Source: Variovorax sp037204085 (GTDB lineage: Bacteria > Pseudomonadota > Gammaproteobacteria > Burkholderiales > Burkholderiaceae_C). Taken from it: a stretch of 64,000 nt of DNA. A model generated the notes under the pieces. That model had not been told where the DNA came from. It saw only the letters and a program-made list of their open reading frames with translations, and did no database searches. Where the stretch lies: the NCBI RefSeq assembly GCF_037204085.1, contig NZ_JBBCBW010000007.1:1-64000 (forward strand), given 5' to 3'. Below are positions 42,921-53,387 of the stretch, piece after piece. The first letter of the stretch is position 1; each line of letters begins with the position of its first letter. A program made the translations under genes and the position numbers.

Positions 42921-43978
42921 AGTCTCAATCCATTGCGGTCGACCAGCCCCAGTACGTTGAATCCATCCAGGCGGGAAGAGGCATTGCGGCTCTTCTGGTG
43001 GTGGTTCACCACATCGCGCAGAAATCGCATGCGCTCTCGGGTGGCGCCATTCCGTTGTTCGATTTCGGCATCGTCGGCGTCGACATCTTCTTCATGATCA
43101 GCGGCTTCATCATCTACTTTGTTACCGCCAACAAGACGATGACGCATGTGGAATTCATGGAAAAGCGAATCGTGCGAGTGTTCCCGCTGTATTGGGGGCT
43201 CTCATTGCTGGCATTGGTGGTTCTGATCTTCAAGCCGAACCTGATCAACAGCAATGCGCAGCAGGCAACGGATATTGCCGCCTCGTTTTTCTTGTGGCCC
43301 ACCACCGCGCCGTATCTGGTGAACAACGGCTGGACGCTGACCTACGAGATCATTTTCTACGCGCTCTGGGCGCTTGTCGCGCTGCCCACAGCCAACCAAA
43401 AAACCGCAACCATTGCGTGCCTGATACTGGCTGCGGGCTCATTCATGGGGCTGCTCCTGAACGTAGACCCCAAGGTCATCAATTTTTCGCTGTTCGTGGA
43501 ATTTGCCTTTGGCGTGGCCGTTGGCGTCGCGTTCAAGAAGGGGTTGTTCCGGCAACACATTCCTGCCGCCCTCGGCCTGACCGTTGCGGGCGCCTTTCTT
43601 GCCCACCTGGCCATATCCCAAGGCCTTGGCAGCGGCCAGCTGAGAGGATTTGCGCTGGCAATTCCTTCGGCCATGATGTTCATCGGAATCATCCTGCTCG
43701 GGCCGTTCTGGAAAAGAATGCGCACGGTGCTCGCCATTGGGGACAGCTCGTATTCGCTGTACCTCTTCCATCCGTTCATCCTGGTCGGCATTCCCATCAC
43801 GGTGAAGCTGCTCGGCATTTCCTCGCCGGTGCAGATACTCGCCATTTCCGCCGCGGTCGGCGTTGCGGCCATTGCGGCTTCGCACATGGTCTACAAGCTG
43901 GTGGAATTTCCGCTCACGCAAATGATGCGCGGAATGATCAAGTCCGCGAAATCGCTTGGCGCAGCGAGAGCCAGGTAA
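42917..43978 (+). CDS. Acyltransferase 3 family protein
   Basis: A 353-residue membrane acyltransferase (PF01757) with about ten helices, a family that adds acetyl or other acyl groups to exopolysaccharide, O-antigen or lipids. The signature IQAGRGIAALLVVVHHIAQK holds the catalytic-region His, GVDIFFMISGFIIYFV follows, and FMEKRIVRVFPLYWGLSL provides the conserved Arg. SSYSLYLFHPFILVG near the end is also typical. It begins with GTG 42917, overlapping the upstream stop as GTGA. Together the two genes form a small module. Confidence 0.9.
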   Translation: MKSQSIAVDQPQYVESIQAGRGIAALLVVVHHIAQKSHALSGGAIPLFDFGIVGVDIFFMISGFIIYFVTANKTMTHVEFMEKRIVRVFPLYWGLSLLALVVLIFKPNLINSNAQQATDIAASFFLWPTTAPYLVNNGWTLTYEIIFYALWALVALPTANQKTATIACLILAAGSFMGLLLNVDPKVINFSLFVEFAFGVAVGVAFKKGLFRQHIPAALGLTVAGAFLAHLAISQGLGSGQLRGFALAIPSAMMFIGIILLGPFWKRMRTVLAIGDSSYSLYLFHPFILVGIPITVKLLGISSPVQILAISAAVGVAAIAASHMVYKLVEFPLTQMMRGMIKSAKSLGAARAR

Positions 43979-44004
43979 TTGCGGCCCGATGGGCCTTTGC
44001 GCGA

Positions 44005-44733
44005 TCAGCAGCCCAGCAGATCGGCCAGTTGGTTGATGTCGCGCGCGTGCAGGTTGTTCTCTGCGTTCGGCGAAACATCCTTGGGCTGCGCGCAGCCGTA
44101 TTCATGGGGCCGCTCAATGTAGGCGGTCTTCAGGCCGCACACGCGCGCCGCGGCAAGGTCGTCGTGGTGCGCCGCCGCCAGCATGACCTGGCCCGGCGTC
44201 GCATCGAACACGCCCGCCACGCCAAGGTAGGTGCGCGGATCGGGCTTGTAGGCCTTGAACACTTCGGCCGAGAGCACGCAATCCCACGGCAGGCCGGCGC
44301 GCTTGGCCATTTCGGTGAGCAGGCCGATGTTGCCGTTGGACAACGTGCAGATGGTGAACTTCTTCTTCAGGCGCGTGAGCCCCTCGACCGCGTCGGGCCA
44401 GGCGGGCAGCCTGTGCCAGGCGCGGCTCAGGTGTCGCTTGGCGGCGGTGTCGAGTTGCTCCGTCAGGCCGAAATCGTGCAGCACCTGCTCGAGCATGCTC
44501 AGGTGCAGTTCGTCGAGCAGCGTGAAGCCGCCCTCGCCCGCGGCAATCCGCTCCATGACCGATTTCATTGCGGGCTGGTAGCCGGCGCGCCACGCCAGCG
44601 CAAAGGTGGCGCCGTCCACGCCCGGCAACGCGAGTTCGGCCTCGGCGGCAATGCCGCTGTGCCAATCGACCACCGTGCCGAAAACGTCGAACGCGATGAC
44701 CTTCAGGTCGCTCGCGTCGAAATCCGCGCGCAT
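44005..44733 (-). CDS. HAD superfamily hydrolase, haloacid dehalogenase type II
   Basis: A 242-residue HAD hydrolase. Motif I is VIAFDVFGTVVDWHSGI with the nucleophilic Asp, motif II ICTLSNGN, motif III AYKPDPRTYLGV, and motif IV AAAHHDDLAAARVCGLKTAY. The SNG and FGTVVDW forms are those of L-2-haloacid dehalogenase type II proteins, although many members act on phosphates instead. It is the last gene of the edd-eda transcript, 2 bp after eda, so a role in clearing a sugar phosphate by-product is as plausible as dehalogenation. Confidence 0.88.
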   Translation of the reverse strand: MRADFDASDLKVIAFDVFGTVVDWHSGIAAEAELALPGVDGATFALAWRAGYQPAMKSVMERIAAGEGGFTLLDELHLSMLEQVLHDFGLTEQLDTAAKRHLSRAWHRLPAWPDAVEGLTRLKKKFTICTLSNGNIGLLTEMAKRAGLPWDCVLSAEVFKAYKPDPRTYLGVAGVFDATPGQVMLAAAHHDDLAAARVCGLKTAYIERPHEYGCAQPKDVSPNAENNLHARDINQLADLLGC

Positions 44734-44735
44734 GG

Positions 44736-45370
44736 TCAGCGCTGCAGTTGGCTCGCGGCGCGTGCCAGCTGCTCGATCAGTGCCCAGTTGCCCTCGCGGA
44801 TCGCGTCGGTCGGCACGATCCACGAGCCGCCCACGCAAGCCACGTTCGAGAGCGCGAGAAACTCCGCCGCATTGCCCGCATGGATGCCGCCGGTGGGGCA
44901 AAAGGTGACATCGCCGAACGGCCCTTGCCACGCCTTGAGCATCGGCAGCCCGCCCGCTTGCAACGCGGGAAAGAACTTGAGCTCGGTGTAGCCGTCTTCC
45001 TGCGCCGTCATGATCTCGCTGCCGGTGGCCACACCGGGCAGCAGCGGCAAGCCGAGGTCGTGGCAGGCCTTGCCGACAGCGCGCGTGTAGCCCGGGCTCA
45101 CGCCGAACTTGGCACCCGCGAGCGCCGAGGCCTGCGCATCGGCCGCGCTGCGGATGGTGCCGGCGCCGGCCACGGCCTCGGGCACGTCCTTGGCAATGGC
45201 TTCGATGCATTCGAGCGCCTGCGGCGTGCGCAGTGTCACTTCGAGCATGCGGATGCCGCCGGCTACCAGCGCGCGCGCCAGTGGAATGGCATGTTTCACG
45301 TCGTTCAGCACGATGACCGGGATGACCGGCGCATCGCGCATGACGTCGAGTGCGGTGAGTTTGTTGTTAT

Positions 45371-45380
<10 letters not shown>
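44736..45380 (-). CDS. eda: KDPG aldolase (2-dehydro-3-deoxy-phosphogluconate/KHG aldolase)
   Basis: A 214-residue class I aldolase of the Entner-Doudoroff pathway, cleaving KDPG to pyruvate and glyceraldehyde 3-phosphate. Signature segments are MLEVTLRTPQALE (general base Glu), AVAGAGTIRSAADAQ, GAKFGVSPGYTRAV, and ELKFFPALQAGG, whose Lys forms the Schiff base, with FCPTGGIHAGNAAEFL binding phosphate. Its ATG overlaps the end of edd by 10 bp. It is distinct from the KDPGal aldolase at 30100-30741. Confidence 0.95.
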
Positions 45381-47197
<1,817 letters not shown>

Positions 47198-47371
47198 GGG
47201 GATGTATTCGGTCGCGCTGCCGGCATCTGGCCAATGTCACTTTTGCGACCTTCGACTTGGAAGTGAATAGTACCAAGACAGCAAGACCAAGGCCGATCGG
47301 AAACGGCCTTCCAGCAATACGCATTTACATCCGTATTCACATCCGCGCGCCAAACGAGGGGCGGAGGGCGC
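47198..47371. other. Upstream region of edd
   Basis: 174 bp between edd and the OmpA-family gene on the same strand. It has a hairpin with arms AAGGCCG (47289-47295) and CGGCCTT (47304-47310), and two near-direct copies of the motif ACATCCG (47327-47351 region). The hairpin may end the OmpA gene transcript. No clear HexR-type site is visible. Confidence 0.4.
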
Positions 47372-47923
47372 TCAATCGATGAGCTTGACTTCGACGCGGC
47401 GCGCCTCGGCGTTGTTGCCCGAACCTGCTGTGACGGGGGGCCTTTGCAAGTCGACCTTGTTCGCCGGAACGCCCAGGCCCACCAGCACATCGCGGATCAT
47501 TTCGGCGCGCTTCTTGGCAAGCTGCTCGTTGATGGCCGCGTCGCCGGTGGTGTCATGAAAGCCCGAGACCACCGCCTTGCGGCCGCTTTCCACGCCCTTG
47601 ATGACAGCGGCCAGCGCCTCGGCGGCACCGGGTGCGAGGTCGGCGCTGCCGGTTGCGAAATAGAAGTTCACCACGCCGTCGCCCACGCGGATGCTGGCGC
47701 CATCGGGGATCACCACGGTGACCGTTTCGGTGACCTCGGCCACGGTGGTGGTGGGTGCCGGCGGCGCGGGAGCCGCTGCAACCGCAACTGCGGGCCTGGC
47801 CTTTGCCGCCGTGTTCTTGCCCTTGTGCCAGAACGCGATGCCCAGGACGAAGGAGATCACCAGCGCAATCAGTATGACGAGGAATCCGAGGGCGAATTTT
47901 TGCTGGCTGTCGTCTTCATTCAT
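47372..47923 (-). CDS. OmpA family protein with N-terminal membrane anchor
   Basis: A 183-residue envelope protein. Residues about 10-32 form one uncleaved helix (FALGFLVILIALVISFVLG), followed by an Ala/Pro/Thr linker. The C-terminal OmpA domain has VVNFYFATGSADLAPGAAEAL, VVSGFHDTTGDAAINEQLAK and ARRVEVKLID, the usual peptidoglycan-binding fold, with GFHD replacing the common GHTD. The upstream helix suggests it ties the inner membrane to the cell wall. ATG 47923 places the helix at the N-terminus. Confidence 0.9.
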   Translation of the reverse strand: MNEDDSQQKFALGFLVILIALVISFVLGIAFWHKGKNTAAKARPAVAVAAAPAPPAPTTTVAEVTETVTVVIPDGASIRVGDGVVNFYFATGSADLAPGAAEALAAVIKGVESGRKAVVSGFHDTTGDAAINEQLAKKRAEMIRDVLVGLGVPANKVDLQRPPVTAGSGNNAEARRVEVKLID

Positions 47924-47968
47924 GGGTCTGCGTGCTCCGAAGGGAAGAGGTCGGTAAATAATGGTGCG

Positions 47969-48814
47969 GTGAACCATGATCGCCAAATTGTAGGCGCCGG
48001 CCCGTCGGGCTCCGCACCCGACCCCGGGCCGCCGGGGCTGGACCCGATGCCCCGGCCGTTGCGCGACCCGCAGCCGATGCTCGAAAAGGCCATTGCCGAT
48101 TGGGGCGGGCGCGAGGACTTGTGGCTCTTCGGCTACGGCTCGCTCATATGGCGCCCCGAGTTCGATTTTGCCGAGCGGCGCTTCGCCTGGGTACACGGCT
48201 GGCATCGCGCCTTGAAGATGTGGAGCCGCATCAACCGAGGCAGCGTGCAGACGCCGGGCCTCGTCTTCGGGCTGCTGTCGGGCGGCAGTTGCCGCGGCAT
48301 GGTGTTCCGGGTGCCGGCTGCACAGGGCCTCGAAACGCTGCGCAGGCTTTGGCTGCGCGAGATGCCCACCGGCGTGTACGACCCGAAGTGGCTCAAGTGC
48401 ACCACGCCCGAAGGCCCGGTGCGCGCGCTGGCCTTCACGCTCTCCAGGCGCAGCCCCAACTTCACGGGCGAGCTCAGCGACGAGCGCTATCGCCACATCT
48501 TCACCCATGCGGTGGGCCGCTACGGCAGCTCGCTCGACTATGCGCGCCAGACCTTGCTGGAGCTGCGCCGCCACTCGATCCACGACGCGGCGCTGGCCCG
48601 GCTGGTTGCGCTGGCGCACGAGAGGCAAGAGCAGCAGCAGGAACAACAGGAACAGCACGACCGACAGGCGCAGCAAGCGCAATCCGGCGCCGCGGCTGAT
48701 TGCGGCACGCCTCCTGCTCCGGTATATGTTCCGGGGTCTCCGGACACAAAAAATTCTTCGTCCCGTTCCTTTTCTTCCCAACAATCTTCCGGACCGTCCA
48801 AGGAAAAACCATGA
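47969..48814 (+). CDS. Gamma-glutamylcyclotransferase, ChaC-like
   Basis: A 281-residue enzyme (or 255 from ATG 48047) of the ChaC family, which cleaves glutathione to 5-oxoproline and Cys-Gly. The YGSL signature appears as LWLFGYGSLIWRPEFDFAER, followed by VHGWHRALKMWSRINRG, RGMVFRVP and REMPTGVYDPKWLK. The C-terminus is a Gln/Glu-rich tail (ERQEQQQEQQEQHDRQAQQ) then Ser/Pro-rich, unlike most relatives. I prefer GTG 47969 because G/C third-position bias continues upstream of ATG 48047, but no ribosome-binding site is clear. Its TGA overlaps the sodC ATG. Confidence 0.85.
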   Translation: MNHDRQIVGAGPSGSAPDPGPPGLDPMPRPLRDPQPMLEKAIADWGGREDLWLFGYGSLIWRPEFDFAERRFAWVHGWHRALKMWSRINRGSVQTPGLVFGLLSGGSCRGMVFRVPAAQGLETLRRLWLREMPTGVYDPKWLKCTTPEGPVRALAFTLSRRSPNFTGELSDERYRHIFTHAVGRYGSSLDYARQTLLELRRHSIHDAALARLVALAHERQEQQQEQQEQHDRQAQQAQSGAAADCGTPPAPVYVPGSPDTKNSSSRSFSSQQSSGPSKEKP

Positions 48815-49353
48815 ACCATCGTCTCTCGATCGCCACCGGCACCGCCCTTCTCGCCAGCGCCCTGCTTTCGGCCTGCGGCGGCATGATGGGCGGCAAGCCG
48901 AGCGCGGCCGCCGAACTGATGCCCACCGCGGCGATCTCGCCCAACCCCACGCGCGGCACGGTGACCTTCACCGCGCTGGACCACGGCGTGCGGGTGGCCG
49001 GCGAAGTGCGCGGCCTGGCACCGGGCAGCGAGCACGGGTTCCACATCCATGAAAAAGGCGACTGCGGCGACAACGGCAACGCCTCGGGCGGCCACTTCAA
49101 CCCCGCCGGCGGCACGCACGGCAAGTTCGGCGCGCCGGGCAGCCACGCCGGCGAACTCCCCAGCCTCGTGGCCGACGCGAGCGGCGTGGCACGCTTCCGC
49201 GTCGATATCCACTCGATTTCGCTGACCGAAGGCGCCGCCAACAACGTGGTGGGCCGTGCGCTCGTCGTGCACCGCGACCGCGACGATTTCACGACCCAGC
49301 CGGCCGGCAACTCCGGCCCGCGCACCGCATGCGCGGTGATCGCGCGGCGCTGA
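48811..49353 (+). CDS. sodC: Copper/zinc superoxide dismutase, lipoprotein
   Basis: A 180-residue SodC. The signal ends in the lipobox LLSAC (Cys22), so it is anchored in the envelope. Metal-ligand histidines are visible in GFHIHEKGDC, GGHFNPAGGTHGKFG, GSHAGELPSL and VVHRDRDDF, and Cys in GDC and TACAVI would form the usual disulfide. The order matches periplasmic Cu/Zn enzymes that dismutate superoxide. ATG 48811 follows AAGGAAAAACC and overlaps the ChaC stop by 4 bp. Confidence 0.94.
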   Translation: MNHRLSIATGTALLASALLSACGGMMGGKPSAAAELMPTAAISPNPTRGTVTFTALDHGVRVAGEVRGLAPGSEHGFHIHEKGDCGDNGNASGGHFNPAGGTHGKFGAPGSHAGELPSLVADASGVARFRVDIHSISLTEGAANNVVGRALVVHRDRDDFTTQPAGNSGPRTACAVIARR

Positions 49354-49360
49354 TCGTCGG

Positions 49361-49933
49361 TTAAGCCAAACCCGCCGAGCGCTCCCGCCAGAGGGCCTCG
49401 GCGTGCGCCAGGGCCTCCGGCGTGTCGATGTCGGTCACGATGCCCACGTCGTCCACCACAAGGTCTGCCACCGCATCGATGGCGCGCATGGCCTTGAGCA
49501 CGGGCGCGGCGCCGAAATTTCCCTGCAGCGCCGCGAGCTGCGCGCGGCATCCGGCCGCAAAGCCCACCGGGTGGCCGCGCTCGCCCTTGTATTGCGGCTG
49601 CGCCGCGCAGACACGGCCGGAAAGAGCTCCCGCAACCGCCCGAAGCGTTTCAGCGCGCACCAGCGGCAGGTCGCCCGGCAAGATCAGCCAGCCGGCGGCG
49701 TCGGGCGTGGCCCGCACCGCGGCGGCAATCGAATCGCCCATGCCCGGATGGCCGGCGTCTTCGAGCCGCCAGGGCAGTCCGCTGGCGCGAACGGCATCGA
49801 GCGTTCGCTCGAGCACCGGCCTGCCCGCGAGCGGTGCCTGCAGCTTGGAGCCCACGCCGCCGGCCGCTTTGAAACGCTCGCCCCGCCCCGAAGCAAGCAC
49901 GATCACCCACGGAGAATTTGCCTTTGTCGCCAT
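49361..49933 (-). CDS. MobA-like NTP transferase (molybdenum cofactor cytidylyl/guanylyltransferase-like)
   Basis: A 190-residue NTP transferase of the MobA/MocA type. The nucleotide loop is VIVLASGRGERFKAAGGVGSK, followed by LAGRPVLERTLDAVRASGLP and the metal-binding LILPGDLPLVRAETL. QYKGERGHPVGFAAGCR and DDVGIVTDIDTPEAL are typical of MocA-like enzymes that activate molybdopterin with CTP or GTP. No molybdoenzyme gene is nearby, so the target is unclear. It converges with sodC with only 7 bp between. Confidence 0.88.
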   Translation of the reverse strand: MATKANSPWVIVLASGRGERFKAAGGVGSKLQAPLAGRPVLERTLDAVRASGLPWRLEDAGHPGMGDSIAAAVRATPDAAGWLILPGDLPLVRAETLRAVAGALSGRVCAAQPQYKGERGHPVGFAAGCRAQLAALQGNFGAAPVLKAMRAIDAVADLVVDDVGIVTDIDTPEALAHAEALWRERSAGLA

Positions 49934-49988
49934 GGGCCGAGTATGTGCGCGGAATGCCGGCAGGGAAGGCATGCGCAACAATGTCGGC

Positions 49989-50642
49989 ATGACCTCTTCT
50001 CCCACCAACGAAACGTTGGCCGCGCTGCGCAAGAGCTACGAGCGGGCCGAGCTCGGCGAAACCCACAGCGCCGACGATCCGCTCAAGCAGTTCGAACGCT
50101 GGCTCGGCGAAGCCATCGACGCCCAGGTGCCCGAGCCCAATGCGATGACCTTGTGCACCGTGGGCAGCGACCTGCGGCCCTCCAGCCGCATCGTGCTCAT
50201 CAAGGGTTACGACGCACGCGGAGTCGTCTGGTACACCAACTACGAAAGCCGCAAGGGCCGCGAGCTGTCGGGCAATCCGTATGCGGCGTTGCAGTTCCAT
50301 TGGGTCGAGCTCGAACGCGTGGTGCGCATCGAAGGCCGGGTCGAAAAAGCCAGCGCCGAGGAAAGCGATGCCTACTTTGCCAGCCGCCCGCTCGACTCGC
50401 GCATCGGCGCCTGGGCCAGCCCGCAGAGCGAAGTGATCAGCGGCCGTGACGTGCTGGTGAAGAACGCCGCCGTGGCCGCCGCCAGGCACCTGCTGTCGCC
50501 GCCGCGCCCGCCGCATTGGGGCGGCTACCGGCTTGTGCCCGACCGCTGGGAATTCTGGCAAGGCCGCAAGAGCCGTCTGCACGACCGGCTGCGCTACCGG
50601 CTCGAAGGCGGCAACTGGGTGCGCGAACGGCTCGCACCCTGA
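49989..50642 (+). CDS. pdxH: Pyridoxamine 5'-phosphate oxidase
   Basis: A 217-residue FMN enzyme that makes pyridoxal 5'-phosphate from PNP or PMP. Signature segments are RKSYERAELGETHSADDPLKQF, SSRIVLIKGYDARGVVWYTNYES, YAALQFHWVELERVVRIEGRV, SRPLDSRIGAWASPQSEVI and the ending WEFWQGRKSRLHDRLRYRL. Start at ATG 49989; an in-frame ATG at 49971 would add six residues. It is divergent from the MobA-like gene, with 55 bp between. Confidence 0.95.
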   Translation: MTSSPTNETLAALRKSYERAELGETHSADDPLKQFERWLGEAIDAQVPEPNAMTLCTVGSDLRPSSRIVLIKGYDARGVVWYTNYESRKGRELSGNPYAALQFHWVELERVVRIEGRVEKASAEESDAYFASRPLDSRIGAWASPQSEVISGRDVLVKNAAVAAARHLLSPPRPPHWGGYRLVPDRWEFWQGRKSRLHDRLRYRLEGGNWVRERLAP

Positions 50643-50648
50643 GCCTGG

Positions 50649-51854
50649 TCAAGCCTCGCAGGCCGCGACCTTGAATTCGACGCGGCGGTCGAGCGCATCG
50701 CTTGCGTCGTCCGCCCCGGTGCCCACGATGTTCTCGCGGAACCCCATGCCGGATTCGCGCAGCTTCTTCGACAGCGGCGGCGCCTCGCCCACGAGCCGGG
50801 TCTTCACGCTCACCGCGCGCTGCAACGACAGGCGCTCGTTGACCGCCTCGGGGCCGGTGCGGCTCGTGTGGCCCGTGACCACCACGCATGAATCGATCTG
50901 CGCTGCCTGGCGCGCGATCTGCCGCAGCCACATCGGATAGGCGGCGCTGATCTTCGGGTCGGCCAGGAACTCGGTCGAGCCTGGCTTGAACAGGAACTTC
51001 ACGCTCAGGTTGTTGGTTTCCAGCCCGAGCCGCGCCAGGGTGCCGAAGGTTTTTTCGGCATCGGCCGCGCGGCCCAGATGCGCCTGCGTGAGGTAGAGGC
51101 CGCTGTAGATGCGCAGCTGCTGCCCGTCGGGCCGGCGCGATGCGGCTTCGTAGCGGCTCAGCGCTTCGCTCATGCGGCCGGCCTCGTAGGCCGCGGTGGC
51201 TTCCTGCAGCACGGTCGAGGTGGGCAGGCGCTCCAGGTACAACGCGTCGGCGGCCTGGCCGGGCTGCGTTTCGGCGGTGCGGATGTAGCCTTCCACGCCG
51301 CGGTCCTTGCCGTTCACGGGGCTGTCGCGAAAGAAAGCCGTCGGCCGCGTGTCCAGCGTCGGGTCGCTGATGCGCGCCACCGATTGCGCGATGACCACGC
51401 CGCTCTTGATTTCGGTCAGCGCCAGGTTCAGGCGGTAACGCCCGTCGGCCGCATCCTTGTCGCGCACCAGCGTGCCGTTCAGCACGTATTGGGCGCGTTC
51501 GATCTCGGCGCTGTTGAAGGGCGTGACGGTGAACTGCTTGAACTGCGACTGCATGCGCTGCACCACGCGCTGCTCGGCCACGCGCGTCACTTCGGTCTGC
51601 TGGCCGCTCGATCCCTCGAGCAGCGGATCGATCACGATGCGGCTCTGCTTGATGGTCGACTCCACCTTGGCCAGGAAGGCCGGCAGCTTCTGCGTCTGCA
51701 CGATCAGGTCGTCCACCGCCTGGTTGACGGCCTGGTCGAAAGGCATGGCGTTGCCCGGTGCGGGCCGGTGCGCACACGCAACGGAAAGCGCCGCGGCGCA
51801 CAGCGCGAGCACGCGCAGCACGGTCCCGATCGGTTGGATGGTGGTCTTCATCAT
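50649..51854 (-). CDS. OmpA family lipoprotein
   Basis: A 401-residue lipoprotein. Signal with lipobox LSVAC, then an N-terminal domain of about 180 residues (PFDQAVNQAVDDLIVQTQKL, TLVRDKDAADGRYRLNLALT), and a TPR-like repeat (AAYEAGRMSEALSRYEAAS). The C-terminal OmpA domain has LSVKFLFKPGSTEFLADP, VVVTGHTSRTGPEAVNERLS and DRRVEFKVA. I start at ATG 51854 because it sits 9 bp after GAGGAG and forms a TGATG junction with the stop of the upstream gene; an ATG at 51860 would be too close to the ribosome-binding site. It may link the envelope with peptidoglycan. Confidence 0.87.
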   Translation of the reverse strand: MMKTTIQPIGTVLRVLALCAAALSVACAHRPAPGNAMPFDQAVNQAVDDLIVQTQKLPAFLAKVESTIKQSRIVIDPLLEGSSGQQTEVTRVAEQRVVQRMQSQFKQFTVTPFNSAEIERAQYVLNGTLVRDKDAADGRYRLNLALTEIKSGVVIAQSVARISDPTLDTRPTAFFRDSPVNGKDRGVEGYIRTAETQPGQAADALYLERLPTSTVLQEATAAYEAGRMSEALSRYEAASRRPDGQQLRIYSGLYLTQAHLGRAADAEKTFGTLARLGLETNNLSVKFLFKPGSTEFLADPKISAAYPMWLRQIARQAAQIDSCVVVTGHTSRTGPEAVNERLSLQRAVSVKTRLVGEAPPLSKKLRESGMGFRENIVGTGADDASDALDRRVEFKVAACEA

Positions 51855-52255
51855 CAGCATTGGCTCCTCAAGATCTTCATGTCTTCGTTCGACAGCGGCT
51901 CACCCACCGCTGCCCGCATGTTGATTTCGCTGCAGCGCCTGGAGAGCGGCGGATTTTTGGGGGCCGCGTGCTTCTCCACCTCCGGCACTGGCAGCGGCGC
52001 CGGCTGCGCGGCCACCGCAACGGCCTGCGGCCTGGGCCGCGTTGCCGCAGCCGGCTTGGGCCCCGCTGGCCTGGCTGCCGGTCGCTCGGCTGTCGGCGGC
52101 ACCGCCTCCCTCGGTACCCCCGCCGAAAGGCACGGCGTTCTGCACGGCTTGGTGTCTGCCGTGGCCGTTGCGGCAAAACCGGCACAGCACAGCGCGACCA
52201 CCATCGCGATCGGCGCCATGGCGGAAAACGGCGAAGACCGCACCTGGTAAATCAT
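51854..52255 (-). CDS. Small exported Pro/Ala-rich protein, upstream of the OmpA lipoprotein
   Basis: A 133-residue protein. Residues about 8-34 form a hydrophobic signal segment (MAPIAMVVALCCAGFAATA), then a Pro/Ala-rich linker (PPTAERPAARPAGPKPAAA) and a C-terminal NMRAAVGEPLSNEDMKILR segment with three further cysteines, including the last residue. No domain is recognised. Its TGA overlaps the OmpA-family ATG by one base, so the two are translated together and may form one envelope complex. The start at ATG 52255 is chosen because it gives a normal signal peptide. Confidence 0.7.
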   Translation of the reverse strand: MIYQVRSSPFSAMAPIAMVVALCCAGFAATATADTKPCRTPCLSAGVPREAVPPTAERPAARPAGPKPAAATRPRPQAVAVAAQPAPLPVPEVEKHAAPKNPPLSRRCSEINMRAAVGEPLSNEDMKILRSQC

Positions 52256-52347
52256 CAGCCGGCAAATGTAGAGCGGCAGGCGCCGCTCGCCATCTCGCCA
52301 AATGGCCACCCTGCCGAACGGCATAGGCGCCCGGCGCTACGAAAGCT

Positions 52348-53298
52348 TCAGGGGAGCCACTGCACCAGCGTCATCACCAGCGTGAGCGTGGCCAGCGCGA
52401 GCACCGTCGACACCGCCACGCTGGCCGTCACCAGGTCTTCGGCCGTGCGGTAGCGCTGCGAAAAGAGAAAGACGTTGGCGCCGATGGGCAGCGCCGCTGC
52501 CACCACCATCACGGTGAGCGGAATGCCGCGCACGCCCAGCAGCCAGCCGATGCCGGCCACGAGCAGCGGATGCAGCAGGTTCTTCACCAGGGCCTGCACC
52601 GTGGCACCGCGCCAGTGCCGGCCGATGGGCGTCAACGCCAGCGTGATGCCCACCATCACAAGCGCCACCGGGCCGAACGCCTGCCCGAGCAGCATGATCG
52701 GCTTGTCGAGGAAATCGGGCATCACGAGCCCCGTTTGCGCGAACAGCAGCCCCGCAATGATCGGCATCGGCACCGGGTGGATGATGGCGTTGCGCAGCGC
52801 CCGCAGCACCGTGCGCGCCATGGAGCGCTTCTCTTCGCCGCTCACCACCGCATGCTCGCGCGCCACGGCCAGCTCCAGCACCACGGTGGCGCTCGTCAAC
52901 AGCACCAGCGAGTGCAGCGAGATCAGCGTGAGCAGCACGACCATGCCCTGCTCGCCATAGGCCAGGCCGACCAGCACGATGCCGATCATCACGGTGTTGC
53001 TGTAGGTGTTGGCCAGTGCAATCACGGCTGCCGTGCGATTGAAGCCGCGCAGCGCCAGCGTGCCCGCGAACAGCAGGCCCGAAGCGATGAAATATGCGGC
53101 CACGGGCTTCAGGCTGAGTTCTTCCACGTGCACCGTGCTCATCGCGCGGAACAGGAGCGCGGGTGCAAGCAGCAGGAAGATCAGGTTGGAGAGGTCCTTG
53201 ACGGCGTTGCCGCCGATCCAGCGGCGCCGGCCTGCCAGGTAGCCTGCTGCGATCAGGACGACGACCGGCAGCAGCGAAGAAATGACGAACGGGTTCAC
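52348..53298 (-). CDS. AEC family transporter (auxin efflux carrier fold)
   Basis: A 316-residue membrane transporter with about ten helices. Family marks are SLLPVVVLIAAGYLAGRRRW, SNLIFLLLAPALLFRAMSTV, NTYSNTVMIGIVLVGLAYG and NPV-like segments IIHPVPMPIIAGL. Bacterial members export or import dicarboxylates such as malate or malonate. I start at GTG 53298, which puts the first helix at the N-terminus; the longer reading from ATG 53370 adds a charged leader. No Shine-Dalgarno is obvious at either start. Confidence 0.85.
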   Translation of the reverse strand: MNPFVISSLLPVVVLIAAGYLAGRRRWIGGNAVKDLSNLIFLLLAPALLFRAMSTVHVEELSLKPVAAYFIASGLLFAGTLALRGFNRTAAVIALANTYSNTVMIGIVLVGLAYGEQGMVVLLTLISLHSLVLLTSATVVLELAVAREHAVVSGEEKRSMARTVLRALRNAIIHPVPMPIIAGLLFAQTGLVMPDFLDKPIMLLGQAFGPVALVMVGITLALTPIGRHWRGATVQALVKNLLHPLLVAGIGWLLGVRGIPLTVMVVAAALPIGANVFLFSQRYRTAEDLVTASVAVSTVLALATLTLVMTLVQWLP

Positions 53299-53387
53299 CC
53301 GGTCGAGGATAGCCGAGGGTGCGTTCACTCCCGCCCGCTCTTCCCCTGGGATGCGCCGAGGAAAGAGCAAGCGGTACGGGCCTCAGG

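Noticed and set aside
47198..47371. HexR-type operator upstream of edd
   Set aside because: I could not find a convincing TTGTA/TACAA-type palindrome; only a hairpin and a short direct repeat are present.
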